From NCBI GenBank assembly GCA_030065615.1, contig JASJDR010000011.1, forward strand, positions 1-64,000: a DNA stretch of 64,000 bases, written 5' to 3'. The position numbers and the translations under genes are program-made. The stretch comes from Xenococcus sp. MO_188.B8. Its GTDB lineage: Bacteria; Cyanobacteriota; Cyanobacteriia; Cyanobacteriales; Xenococcaceae. Below the pieces are notes generated by a model. That model worked only from the letters and a program-made list of their open reading frames with translations. It had not been told where the DNA came from and did no database searches. Shown piece by piece: positions 46,241 through 55,562 of the stretch (positions within the stretch are counted from its first letter, which is position 1; every line of letters starts with the position of its first letter).

Positions 46241-47887
46241 TTATTGATCGCGACTAATCGTCCAAAAAGGAAAATTCTGACTGGGATTAATAATGACTCC
46301 GCTAATATTATTTTGCGCAAAAGCGTAATCTTTAGTCTGCCACAGTGGAATATAAGGGACATCTTCGGCTAAAGTTTTTTGTAATTGAGAAAAGATTTCT
46401 TTGCGAGTTTCGGATTCGTTTGTTTGGCGTTGTTGATTAATTAATTGATTAACACGATCGCTGTAGTAAAATGAACCTCTACTCTCTGATGCGCCCTCTT
46501 GACAACCGGTAGCCTCAGATCCTTTACTGCAACTCAGGAAAGGTTGAATATAGTTATCTGGATCGAGAAAGTCGGGATACCAGTCTACTAAAGCAGCAGG
46601 ATAAACTCCTTTGCTAAGATTACCGAAAAAAGAAGCTGACTCGACACTACTGGGCACAAATTGCAATAAACCATCTAATTCTCTTTCTACAAAAGCTTTT
46701 AAGGTTTCGGCGACAATGCCTCTAGTAATCGATCCAGAAGGGTGCCAAATTTCAACAACTGCGGGATTAGTCGCAGAATATCCAGCCTGAGTTAATAATT
46801 CTTTAGCTTTGGCAACATTGGCATCACCATAAACTGTTTGCAGCGCTGGTTGATAAACATCGAAAGCAGTTGGAACTAGACTATATAATGGTTCAGCTTG
46901 TCCTTGTAAGACTCTTTGGTTAATTAATCCTCGATCTATTATGGACGCGATCGCTTGTCTTACTTCTGGTTTATTTAATGGTTCTTGATTGAGATTTAAG
47001 ACCAAGTAATTAACTACGGTACCCGAACCTTCGACCACTTGCCATTTATTTTTCGCTGCCCCATCTAATAAATTAGCAATCTGCTCGGGATCTAAAGATT
47101 GATAGGCAACGTCAATCGCCTGAGTACGGAAGCTATTGAATAAGTTTGCCGAATTTCCCGCATAAATTTGGAGGTCAATTCCCTCGTTGAGAGGTTTTTC
47201 TCCCCAGTAATCTTCGTTGACATCTAAACTAATAGAATCGCTGCTAAATTCTGCTAATTTATATTTTCCTGTTCCTACTAAACTATTGGGATTAAATTCC
47301 CCCGCACCAATTTGATAAGCTTGGGGAGATACAGCACAAGCACCAGGAAAAGCTAGCAAAGCGGGAAAGGCAGCAAAAGGTTGTTTCAGGACAACCTTGA
47401 GTTCATATTCTCCCGTCGCTTCTATCTTATCTACCACATCCGCGAGCAAGAAAGCCGGTTTTCCCCCATTACTGATAAAACGTTTCAGAGAAAAAGCCAT
47501 TGCTTCAGCATTAAAGGGAGTGCCATCTTGAAAAGTAACATCTGGACGCAAAGGGATCATGTAAGTTTTGCCATCTCCACTAATCATCGGCATGGCGGTG
47601 GCCAGTAACGGTTCAATTTCTGTGGTACCTAATTTGTAAGTATAAAGACTTTCCCCAACGTTATAAATAATATTCAATCCTGCCAGTTCATAGCTATCTG
47701 CAGGATCGAGGGTACGAGGTTTGAGAGTTGTACCAATGGCAATGCGATTATTGTCTATGGCAGTAGGAGAGTTCGGTGACTGAGTTTGATTGCTATTACA
47801 ACCGATTGTCAAGGTAAAGCAAAGGAAAAATATGCTGAGATATTTGCTAATTTTTTGCAAGATTCGGGACAGTCTGTTATCTATCAT
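46241..47887 (-). CDS. Oligopeptide-type ABC transporter substrate-binding lipoprotein
   Basis: 548 residues, family 5 solute-binding protein (DppA/OppA/NikA-like). Lipobox FTLTIGC at about residues 24-30 follows a hydrophobic signal, so it should be an exported lipoprotein. The body has TLKPRTLDPADSYELAG, PDVTFQDGTPFNAEAMAFSL and WYPDFLDPDNYIQPFLSC. No permease or ATPase genes are beside it, so its transporter is elsewhere. Start ATG 47887. The ligand could be peptide, nickel or others. Confidence 0.88.
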   Translation of the reverse strand: MIDNRLSRILQKISKYLSIFFLCFTLTIGCNSNQTQSPNSPTAIDNNRIAIGTTLKPRTLDPADSYELAGLNIIYNVGESLYTYKLGTTEIEPLLATAMPMISGDGKTYMIPLRPDVTFQDGTPFNAEAMAFSLKRFISNGGKPAFLLADVVDKIEATGEYELKVVLKQPFAAFPALLAFPGACAVSPQAYQIGAGEFNPNSLVGTGKYKLAEFSSDSISLDVNEDYWGEKPLNEGIDLQIYAGNSANLFNSFRTQAIDVAYQSLDPEQIANLLDGAAKNKWQVVEGSGTVVNYLVLNLNQEPLNKPEVRQAIASIIDRGLINQRVLQGQAEPLYSLVPTAFDVYQPALQTVYGDANVAKAKELLTQAGYSATNPAVVEIWHPSGSITRGIVAETLKAFVERELDGLLQFVPSSVESASFFGNLSKGVYPAALVDWYPDFLDPDNYIQPFLSCSKGSEATGCQEGASESRGSFYYSDRVNQLINQQRQTNESETRKEIFSQLQKTLAEDVPYIPLWQTKDYAFAQNNISGVIINPSQNFPFWTISRDQ

Positions 47888-48027
47888 GTTTTGAGTTCTT
47901 CTATAGCATTTCTTATTTTGATCAATGATGAGGGAATTGACCAGGACTTTTCACAATAAGAAACGAGGAATAAGGAGCAAGGAACGAAAAGGTTATAAAG
48001 ATTAAAGTGATAAGTAAAAACCGATAA

Positions 48028-48285
48028 ATGTTAAATGTTTAAGGCGAATCTTAACAATTGCGATCGCGATTGTTATAATTAGTTTGGTTACTCTAACATC
48101 TCCTCATACCCCGCAACCAAGTAATCCGATCAAAGCTGTATGGATAACTCATCTGGGTACTTCTTTATTTAGTTATACAACCGCGATCGATAATAATCGA
48201 TAATATTTTTCATCAATTATCTAATTTGAATTTTAATCGGGTTCATATTGATGTTTATTTTGCTTTACTAGCAATCGCGATATAG
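48028..48285 (+). pseudogene. Remnant of a GHL10-type glycoside hydrolase N terminus
   Basis: The frame reads AIAIVIISLVTLTSP (signal-like), PIKAVWITHLGTSLFSYTTA, IDN, then breaks. After a shift it goes on with NIFHQLSNLNFNRVHIDVYF. This is the start of the DUF187/GHL10 hydrolase family (GVWLT...VDN...L..L..FN.VY). A duplicated AATCGATAAT (10 bp, about 48190-48205) explains the shift. The catalytic barrel is missing. Confidence 0.6.
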
Positions 48286-48367
48286 TAAAATTAGCTCCTA
48301 TTCAATTTCAGGCTAATAGATTCTTAAGACGGAACAAGTAGTATGTAGAAATTTTAATAATAGAAAG

Positions 48368-48949
48368 ATGAATACTTACACATTTAATCTCAAACTTTCA
48401 ACAGAACCGATTACAGACGAATATTTTCATCAATTATGCTGTCTAAATCCAGAATTAAAACTAGAGACTAATAGTCAAGGGGAATTAATTATTATGTCGC
48501 CCACAGGTGGCGAAACGGGAAGACGTAATCTAGATTTAGAAGGACAATTTTGGTACTGGAATAAGCAATATAAGTTAGGAGTTGTCTTTGATTCTTCTAC
48601 TGGGTTTACTCTTCCTAGCGGGGCAAAAAGATCTCCTGACGTGAGTTGGATTACTTTAGATAGATGGAATAGTCTTACTTCAGAAGAAAAAAAAGGTTTT
48701 GCACCCATAGCTCCTGATTTTGTTTTGGAATTAATGTCTCCTAATGATGATTTGCTAACTGTACAAAAGAAGATGAAAGAATATATGAGTAATGGAGTAC
48801 GTTTAGGTTGGTTAATTAATCCTGAAGACAAGCAAGTAGAGGTTTACTCTCTGGGAAAAGCCAAAGAACTTTTAGAACATCCTAATACTATTGCGAATAA
48901 TGATGTTTTACCTGGATTAGTTCTTGAGTTAGATACTATTTGGGAATGA
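48368..48949 (+). CDS. Uma2-family PD-(D/E)XK endonuclease-like protein
   Basis: 193 residues. The pattern ELIIMSPTGGETGRRNLDLE, GFTLPSGAKRSPDVSWI (active-site Asp), PDFVLELMSP (ExK-type strand) and MKEYMSNGVRLGWLINP is the standard Uma2 layout. These proteins are abundant in cyanobacteria and poorly understood. Start ATG 48368. A truncated relative lies 58 bp beyond in the opposite orientation. Confidence 0.9.
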   Translation: MNTYTFNLKLSTEPITDEYFHQLCCLNPELKLETNSQGELIIMSPTGGETGRRNLDLEGQFWYWNKQYKLGVVFDSSTGFTLPSGAKRSPDVSWITLDRWNSLTSEEKKGFAPIAPDFVLELMSPNDDLLTVQKKMKEYMSNGVRLGWLINPEDKQVEVYSLGKAKELLEHPNTIANNDVLPGLVLELDTIWE

Positions 48950-49007
48950 ATAATACCTATAAAGTAATAAACTTTTTTTGCTGTTGAAGGGTTAAACTTT
49001 CCCATGT

Positions 49008-49286
49008 TTATTTTTTTATCCAAGCTGCATCAGGCGATCGCGTTGCCCCATTAGGTAATTTAAAACCAGTGGAAGAATCAAAAACTTCTCCTAATTTATA
49101 TTGTTGATTCCACAACCATAATTGTGCATTGATACTGGAATTTCTCTTACCTGTTTCTCCTCCTGTAACTAATTCTCCCGTAGCAATGTGCTCTAATCTT
49201 AAATCGCGATTCGTACTGCAAATTAAAGCGAATTGTTCGTCAGTTAATTTAATCACTGATGGAAGATTTAAGGTAATGGCTGTCAT
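49008..49286 (-). pseudogene. Truncated Uma2-family protein
   Basis: Starts MTAITLNLPSVIKLTDEQF at ATG 49286 and follows the neighbour closely (DSSTGFKLPNGATRSPDAAW) but ends right after the first catalytic Asp. It also lacks the four-residue IMSP of the GELVIMSPTGGETG motif. The C-terminal half of the nuclease is gone. Confidence 0.75.
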
Positions 49287-49711
49287 GTTAAATCTCTTAG
49301 AAAGCTTTTGCTTGAGATGGGTTTTTACTTTTATCCTCATCTTTTTTGAGTTTAGAGTAAAGTGCGATCGCAGAAAAATAAATCACATAAAAAACCTTAT
49401 ACTAAAACCATTAAAAGAAAAGTCTACTTCGTTAGCACGTAATATAATGCTAGCAAGCAGGATTATCAGAATGAGGCTACAAGTAATCCAAATAAACGAG
49501 GTTCGATTGTCTTGAAGCATATGTACTCCTGTGTTAGACTAAGCTTTGGTATTCAATTGAATACGAAACTCCTAAAATGTAAAGCTCTACTCTAATAAAT
49601 TCTGTATACATAGATACATTACTGGATATATTTCTTGAGATTAAGCCGATATGAAGTAAAAACAAACACATTTTATATGCATATGTGTATCAAAGATAGT
49701 GGGATTTAATT
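49287..49711. other. Intergenic, promoter region of the AAA operon
   Basis: AT-rich, contains ATATGCATATGTGTATC just before the next gene, and nothing else that I can call. Confidence 0.4.
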
Positions 49712-51007
49712 ATGAACCAAGAAAAGTTTGATGCAATTTATGGAAAACTCAAGAAATCTGGACGGAGAGAAGAAGTTTTAAGGGCATTTTTAAATGGCTA
49801 TTCAGATGAAGAAATTGCTAATTCTTTGGGTATTCAACAAGGAACGGTAAGAAAACAGATCTCAAATCTCTGTGACGATTTTGAAATCAAAGAATCTTCA
49901 GGTTCTCCCAAACGAACGAATTTAATGGCTCTGTTTATTCAATATATGCCTGAATTAATACCAGGGTTGAGTAATATAAATCCCGCTTCTGATTTTTATA
50001 TAGAACGCCCTGAGCTTGAAAATAAATGTTGTGAAATAATTCGGGAACCTGGTTCTTTACTTCGAATCAAAGCCTCTAAACAAATGGGGAAAACTATTCT
50101 GCTCAATAAAGTTCTTGGGCAATTTGAAAAGGAAGGTTATCGAACTCTGAACTTAGACTTTGGGCTATTAACAGATAGTACTGTTCGTAGTGATTACAGT
50201 AAATTCCTAAAGTCTTTTTGTCTCGGTGTTGGTCGGGAGCTAGGATTAGAAAATAAGTTGACTTGGGAAGATCTATTATCTCCCCAGTGGAATAGCACCA
50301 ATTATTTCCAAGATCTGTTAACAGGAGTTACCAATCCTTTAGTATTAGCCTTAGACAAAGTTGATCTAATTTTTGAACAGGAAGAACCTAAAATTGCCCA
50401 TAACTTTTGTGAACTGCTTCGAGGTTGGCATGAGAATGCAAGACGCGGTGATCATGTTGGTCAAATTTGGCAAAAACTCCGATTAGTTGTAGTACATTCC
50501 ACAGATGTTTATAGTTATAGTTCTCTAGATATCAATTTTTCGCCTCTTGCTAATGTAGGCGCAAAAGTTGAGTTACCAGAACTCACTCCCAAGCAAGTAC
50601 AAAAATTAGCACAGCGTTATGGATTGATTTGGGAAGATACTCAAATTAAAGAACTAATGGATCTCTTAGGAGGGAATCCCTATCTAGTGCAAAATGCTCT
50701 TCGTTATATAAGTAATCATAATGTTAAACTCTCCAGGTTTTTAGAAACAGCCCACACAGAAGCTGGAATATACAGTGATCACCTACGGGAACATCTAGTA
50801 AATCTTAGACAAGATCAAGAACTAGAACAAGCTTTCTGTAAAGTTATTAAATCAACACAGCCAGTACTTCTAGAGCCAGAAAAGGCTTTTAAATTGTACA
50901 GTATGGGTTTAGTGCAACTCAAAGGGAATAAAGTGATACTTCGGTGTAATTTATACCGTAAGTATTTCAAGAGCGCTGAATTTAAGAATTTACAGAAATT
51001 TATTTGA
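49712..51007 (+). CDS. HTH + AAA-like (AAA_35) ATPase
   Basis: 431 residues. N-terminal LuxR-type/vMAP helix-turn-helix (EEVLRAFLNGYSDEEIANSL, GIQQGTVRKQI). From about residue 85 an AAA_35-type ATPase: FYIERPELENKC, Walker-A-like KASKQMGKTILLNK near 118, PLVLALDKVDLIF (Walker B), and GGNPYLVQNAL (sensor-2 region). A winged-helix-like end follows. Signal-transducing ATPase of the STAND type. Start ATG 49712. The next gene starts 10 bp after the stop, so they form an operon. Confidence 0.82.
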   Translation: MNQEKFDAIYGKLKKSGRREEVLRAFLNGYSDEEIANSLGIQQGTVRKQISNLCDDFEIKESSGSPKRTNLMALFIQYMPELIPGLSNINPASDFYIERPELENKCCEIIREPGSLLRIKASKQMGKTILLNKVLGQFEKEGYRTLNLDFGLLTDSTVRSDYSKFLKSFCLGVGRELGLENKLTWEDLLSPQWNSTNYFQDLLTGVTNPLVLALDKVDLIFEQEEPKIAHNFCELLRGWHENARRGDHVGQIWQKLRLVVVHSTDVYSYSSLDINFSPLANVGAKVELPELTPKQVQKLAQRYGLIWEDTQIKELMDLLGGNPYLVQNALRYISNHNVKLSRFLETAHTEAGIYSDHLREHLVNLRQDQELEQAFCKVIKSTQPVLLEPEKAFKLYSMGLVQLKGNKVILRCNLYRKYFKSAEFKNLQKFI

Positions 51008-51017
51008 GGAACAACTG

Positions 51018-53744
51018 ATGAATACAACAGAAAACTCAGATTTTAACTTTGTTGTGGGAGGTTCTCTTTCATCTGATGCTATGTGTTATGTAGAAAGACA
51101 GGCAGACCAAGATTTTTATCAAGGCTTAAAAGAAGGAGAGTTTTGTTATGTTTTCAACTCTCGACAAACAGGTAAGTCCAGTTTAAGAAATAGGACAGAG
51201 CGAAGACTAAAGGCGGAAGGCTATGCTTGTGCTGCTATTGATTTGACGACAATTGGAACTACACTTTCCCTAGAGCAATGGTATGCAACTATTATCATGA
51301 GTATTGCTACAAGCTTTGAGCTAGAGTTTCAATTCACCCCTTGGTGGCGTGAGCGAGAATTACTCTCACCAGTCAATAAGTTGAGTCAGTTTATCGAAAA
51401 GGTATTACTCGCACAAGTTGAACAAAACATTGTTATTTTTATTGATGAAATTGATGGTGTTCTGAGCTTGGATTTCCCAACAGATGATTTTTTTGCTTTC
51501 ATTCGCTCCTGCTATAATCGCCGTGCTGAGCAACCAGAGTTCAATCGTCTAACCTTTGCTTTGTTGGGTGTAGCAGTGCCATCTGATTTAATTCAAGATG
51601 TAAAACAGACTCCATTTAATATTGGTCGAGCAATTGAACTGAATGGATTTCAAATAGAGGAAGCTCAGATATTAACCCGAGGATTAGAAAACAATGCTGA
51701 AAATCCAGAGACTGTGCTTCAGCAAATTTTATATTGGACTGGTGGTCAACCTTTTCTGACGCAAAAGCTTTGTGACTTGGTACTTACCCATTTCTCTCCT
51801 TCCTCTCCTATTGCTTTTGGTACTGAGAAAAAGCAGATTGAGAATTTAGTGCGCTCACAGATAATTGAGAATTGGGAAGCCAAGGATAACCCTCAGCATC
51901 TCAAGACGGTTCATGATCGACTACTTCATAATCATAATGAACCACGTATTTTTCGTTTATTAGGACTATATCGAAAAATTTTACTACAGGGAGAAATTGA
52001 GGCAAATGATCGTGATGAGCAAACAGAATTACGATTGTCTGGATTGGTTGTTCTAAAAGATAGAAAAAAGTTAATTGTTTACAACCCTATATATCAGAAG
52101 ATTTTCAATCAAGAGTTTATTGATAGTGAGCTAAACAAACTAAGTCCTCAGAATTATGCTAAATCCTTAGCCGTTTGGTTGGAATCTAATCGCCAGAACA
52201 AATATTTATTGCAAGGAACAGGACTTCAAGAAGCCCAAGAATGGGCCAAAAGTAAAAGCTTAAGTTATGAGGATTATCATTTCCTAAATGCTAGTCAAGA
52301 ACGACGAGCTAATAAGTTTAGTAAGTTCGCTCGTTATGCTGCTGGAGGTTTAATTACTCTTGGAGTTTTAAGCTTAGCAGGAGGAATATTTTTTAGGAAT
52401 AGAGGAATATGTCCGCCAGATCAGATAACAGCAGAAGAGACTTTTTTACCTTCCTGTATAATTGCCTTTAGTAGTGGAGAAAATAGATTATTTCGTGAAG
52501 GACTCAGAAACCTTGACCTCGATTCAGGAATTGAGGCATTTAAATCGGAAGATTACGAAAAAGCAATTATTGACTTGAGTAGAGCTGTTAATAATTCTCC
52601 CATTGATCCTGAGCCACAGATCTACCTTAATAATTCAAAAGCTCGTCTTCAAGCTTTTCTTACTAAATCCACAACTTTCCAAATAGCAGTAGTTGTACCA
52701 GCAAACAATAGTACCGAGACTGCAAAAGATATATTAAGAGGGATAGCACAGGCACAAACTGAATTTAATAAAGACCAAAAAAAGAAATCTCAACCCTTAC
52801 TAGAGATTGTGATTGCCAATGATGAGGATGAACCTAAAAATGCCAAGAAAATTGCTAAGAAAATAGTTAAACACAAAAGAATAATTGCTGTTATTGGTCA
52901 TGATTCTTCTGAAACGACTCAAGCAGCTTTACAAGAGTATAAAAAAGCTGGCTTAGCTGTGATTACCCCCACTGCTTCAAGCACAGAATTAAGTGGTTAC
53001 AATTTCTTCCGTATTCCATCTTCAAACGAAATTTATGGAACTAAGTTAGCAAAATATGCCAAGGAAAAAATGAATTTAGAAAAAGTGGCGTTTTTCTATA
53101 AGAGTGAAAGTACTTACAGCGAGACTTTCAAAGACGCTTTTGAAGCAGAATTTGGTAGGGAAATAGTAGCTATTGATTTAACAGATTCTAAAGACTGGAA
53201 GAAAGAAATTGAACTTCTTGTCAGTGAGGAGAAGGTTCAAGCTGCGGTGTTGTTACCAAGTACAACTACAGCTTCTAGAGCGATAGCAATCGCTCTAGCA
53301 AACGCTGAACTTCCTGAAGAACAAAGGTTAAAACTTTTTAGCGCTGGTATTATTTATGGTGATGATATTTTAAGACAGGTTAGAGATGCTTTTGAAGGTT
53401 TAGTATTAGTTGTCCCTTGGCAGGATGAAACTGATTACACCGACAAAGCACAAGAAAGATGGAAAAAAAACGTAGGATGGCGAATGGCGATGAGCTTTGA
53501 TGCTATCCAAGTCGTTATACAATCTCTATCTGAGGGAGCTACACGTCAAACTGTGTTAAAAAAATTAAACGATTTTAAGACTCTTTCAGCAGATCAAACT
53601 TCAGGAGAGGAACTCTGTTTTGATAGCAAAGGTGATTCTAATCGTTTTGCTCGTATACGTGAGGTTATTAATGGCAATCTTCAAGAGATAAAAGGAGAAA
53701 AAGATCCAGAAGCCAAACCCTGTCCTCTAAACAAATCTCAATAA
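51018..53744 (+). CDS. AAA-like ATPase fused to an amino-acid-receptor-type sensor
   Basis: 908 residues in two halves split by a membrane helix. The cytoplasmic AAA_35 domain (1-400) has VVGGSLSSDAMCYVERQADQ, NSRQTGKSSLRNR near residue 47 (Walker A), IVIFIDEIDGVL (Walker B) and GGQPFLTQKLCDL. One TM lies at about 435-455 (FARYAAGGLITLGVLSLAGG). Then a short TPR-like helical pair (AFKSEDYEKAIIDLSRAVNN), and a LIVBP/Peripla_BP_6 domain (545-890: QIAVVVPANNSTETAKDILR, AVIGHDSSETTQAALQEYK, AVITPTASSTELS). Ligand binding outside the membrane would act on the ATPase within. Operon with the preceding ATPase. Confidence 0.88.
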   Translation: MNTTENSDFNFVVGGSLSSDAMCYVERQADQDFYQGLKEGEFCYVFNSRQTGKSSLRNRTERRLKAEGYACAAIDLTTIGTTLSLEQWYATIIMSIATSFELEFQFTPWWRERELLSPVNKLSQFIEKVLLAQVEQNIVIFIDEIDGVLSLDFPTDDFFAFIRSCYNRRAEQPEFNRLTFALLGVAVPSDLIQDVKQTPFNIGRAIELNGFQIEEAQILTRGLENNAENPETVLQQILYWTGGQPFLTQKLCDLVLTHFSPSSPIAFGTEKKQIENLVRSQIIENWEAKDNPQHLKTVHDRLLHNHNEPRIFRLLGLYRKILLQGEIEANDRDEQTELRLSGLVVLKDRKKLIVYNPIYQKIFNQEFIDSELNKLSPQNYAKSLAVWLESNRQNKYLLQGTGLQEAQEWAKSKSLSYEDYHFLNASQERRANKFSKFARYAAGGLITLGVLSLAGGIFFRNRGICPPDQITAEETFLPSCIIAFSSGENRLFREGLRNLDLDSGIEAFKSEDYEKAIIDLSRAVNNSPIDPEPQIYLNNSKARLQAFLTKSTTFQIAVVVPANNSTETAKDILRGIAQAQTEFNKDQKKKSQPLLEIVIANDEDEPKNAKKIAKKIVKHKRIIAVIGHDSSETTQAALQEYKKAGLAVITPTASSTELSGYNFFRIPSSNEIYGTKLAKYAKEKMNLEKVAFFYKSESTYSETFKDAFEAEFGREIVAIDLTDSKDWKKEIELLVSEEKVQAAVLLPSTTTASRAIAIALANAELPEEQRLKLFSAGIIYGDDILRQVRDAFEGLVLVVPWQDETDYTDKAQERWKKNVGWRMAMSFDAIQVVIQSLSEGATRQTVLKKLNDFKTLSADQTSGEELCFDSKGDSNRFARIREVINGNLQEIKGEKDPEAKPCPLNKSQ

Positions 53745-53761
53745 AAGAATTTTAGAGCATT

Positions 53762-54127
53762 CTAATTATCTAACTCCGCGAGAGCAGTTTTAACACAAGC
53801 ACAAACAGCTTTCCAATCTCTTTCAGAAAGATGTCCAATCAAAACTAAATTTGGTTTAGCTTTTTGTTCGTACAAACCATATAAATTAGCATCAATAGCC
53901 TCGACGAGACAGTTTAATCCTTCTAGAACATCTAGCGCATTTTGTACGGGCAGATTCCTTTTTTCAAACAAAGGTGGCAGATATTTTCTCGCGTCATGAT
54001 AGCAAATCTCAGGAGTTACAAATTGATTAGTCAAAGCGTATTTTTCGACAATTCCCCGTACTTTTTTCCCAAGAACAGCCCTAATTAAAATATTGGCGTC
54101 CAGAACAATAATTTTGTTGGTTTGCAT
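53762..54127 (-). CDS. PIN-domain toxin (VapC-like), shortened
   Basis: 121 residues. PIN start IIVLDANILIRAVLG with the first Asp, then the second acidic position in FVTPEICYHDARKYLPPLF. Relatives end around residue 135-145 with another acidic strand (TEDTDFFG-like). Here the end reads ERDWKAVCACVKTALAELDN, which replaces that strand. RNase activity may therefore be reduced or lost. It follows the antitoxin gene by 11 bp. Confidence 0.75.
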   Translation of the reverse strand: MQTNKIIVLDANILIRAVLGKKVRGIVEKYALTNQFVTPEICYHDARKYLPPLFEKRNLPVQNALDVLEGLNCLVEAIDANLYGLYEQKAKPNLVLIGHLSERDWKAVCACVKTALAELDN

Positions 54128-54138
54128 TAGATGCCTGA

Positions 54139-54390
54139 CTACTTCTGTTGGCGCAGTTGGCGAAACTCATGAACCAACTCATCTTCGCTAATTCCTTTTT
54201 CCTGTAGTAAGGCATCCAATTTGGCTGCTGCCGATTTCAATGCCTCAAGTTCAGCTTTCTCTGGTTCTTGATGTGTAGGCAAGAAATATCCTATGGTCTG
54301 TCCATGACGCATAACAGCAATAGGAGAAGTCGCATTAAGATATTTAGCCAAGTTGTTTCTAAATTCGCGCACACCGATTTTTTGTAGCAT
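54139..54390 (-). CDS. Phd/YefM-family antitoxin of the PIN toxin
   Basis: 83 residues from ATG 54390 (LQKIGVREFRNNLAKYLNAT, SPIAVMRHGQTIGYFLP), followed by an acidic helical tail that would wrap the toxin. An in-frame ATG at 54423 would add 11 residues, but the palindrome at 54407-54422 lies between the two starts, which favours the shorter form. Usual antitoxin-toxin gene order. Confidence 0.82.
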   Translation of the reverse strand: MLQKIGVREFRNNLAKYLNATSPIAVMRHGQTIGYFLPTHQEPEKAELEALKSAAAKLDALLQEKGISEDELVHEFRQLRQQK

Positions 54391-54406
54391 TATTTTGATG
54401 TAATTG

Positions 54407-54422
54407 TGTACCGTTGTGTACA
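54407..54422. promoter_or_regulatory. Candidate operator of the Phd/PIN operon
   Basis: TGTAC-CGTTGT-GTACA is a 5-bp inverted repeat with 11-bp centre-to-centre spacing of its arms, placed 17-32 bases before the antitoxin start. Phd antitoxins repress their own promoters through such palindromes. Confidence 0.45.
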
Positions 54423-54505
54423 TAATCTAGCATAAATTACCTAAATATTTCATTTGGTTTAGCTTTCAAGTTATAGATTATGATTAATTGAGTAAATTTT
54501 CCTTG

Positions 54506-55348
54506 ATGATCTCAATGAATGATAGTAATTCTTCCGTAATAACTTACAACTCCATCCTAAAATCTCTACAAAAACTAATTGAAGTTGTGGCTCAATTAAG
54601 AGATCCTGAAGTTGGTTGTCCTTGGGATCTTGAACAAACTCCTCAAACCTTGGTTCCCTATATTATTGAAGAAGCTTACGAAGTGGTAGATGCGATCGCA
54701 ACTGGCGAGCAAAACGCGATCGCAGAAGAGTTGGGAGATTTATTATTACAAGTAGTTTTACAAGCACAAATTGCGGGAGAATCTGGCGATTTCACCTTAG
54801 AAGAAATTGCCGTTTCGATTACTGAAAAATTAATTCGTCGTCACCCTCATGTCTTTGGCGATCTGGAAATAAATAGTAGTGAAGAAGTCAATCAAAATTG
54901 GGAAAAAATTAAAGCCGAGGAAAAAGGACAAAGTTTAGCAGAAGCTCAATTGCTTAGTAATAAATTACGACGTTATGCTCGTAGTTTACCTCCTTTGATG
55001 GCAGGGATGAAAATTTCTAAAAAAGCGGCTAAGGCTGGTTTTGAATGGGAAAATGCGGAAGGAGTTTGGGACAAGTTTCGAGAAGAGTTAACCGAGTTTC
55101 AAGAAGCATTAACGACAGAAGATAAAGAACATCAGCAAGCAGAATTAGGAGATTTATTATTTACTATTATTAATATTGCTCGATGGTATGATCTCGATCC
55201 TTTTGCTGGTTTGCAAGGAACTAATCGCCGTTTTATTCAAAGATTAGCAATTATGGAAAATTTTGCGGGAGAATCCTTAAATAATTACACTATTGATGAA
55301 TTAGAAACTCTCTGGCAAAAAGCCAAAAAAGTTATTAACGAGCAATAA
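54506..55348 (+). CDS. mazG: Nucleoside triphosphate pyrophosphohydrolase MazG
   Basis: House-cleaning enzyme that hydrolyses (d)NTPs to monophosphates. Two MazG domains. The N-terminal one has RDPEVGCPWDLEQTPQTLVP, IIEEAYEVVDAI and EELGDLLLQVVLQ, giving the EExxE and ExxD metal ligands. The C-terminal one has FQEALTTEDKEHQQAELGDL and LFTIINIARW. About 280 residues. Two ATGs (54506, 54515) are possible; the TTG at 54488 is less likely. Confidence 0.92.
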   Translation: MISMNDSNSSVITYNSILKSLQKLIEVVAQLRDPEVGCPWDLEQTPQTLVPYIIEEAYEVVDAIATGEQNAIAEELGDLLLQVVLQAQIAGESGDFTLEEIAVSITEKLIRRHPHVFGDLEINSSEEVNQNWEKIKAEEKGQSLAEAQLLSNKLRRYARSLPPLMAGMKISKKAAKAGFEWENAEGVWDKFREELTEFQEALTTEDKEHQQAELGDLLFTIINIARWYDLDPFAGLQGTNRRFIQRLAIMENFAGESLNNYTIDELETLWQKAKKVINEQ

Positions 55349-55353
55349 ACATT

Positions 55354-55466
55354 AGACCTCTTGCATAATTCATTGAAAGCATTTCTATAAATCTCTAATC
55401 ACAATGTATATAGTAATTATTAAAACTCGCTAAAACAACCAAAATTCCTATTTTGGTAAGAGGTCT
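55354..55466. mobile_element. MITE copy, 113 bp, AGACCTCTT terminal repeats
   Basis: AGACCTCTTGCATAATT at the left end mirrors TTTTGGTAAGAGGTCT at the right. The interior aligns with the copy at 45419-45540. It lies between mazG and pheA. No coding capacity; it would need a transposase in trans. Confidence 0.78.
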
Positions 55467-55562
55467 CTTGAACATTTACGCTTAGGAAGGGTAAAGCTTT
55501 GCAAGCGTAAGTAAGCGTAAATTTATGTTGAACAGCTACTTATCCAAGGATTAAATATTTGA

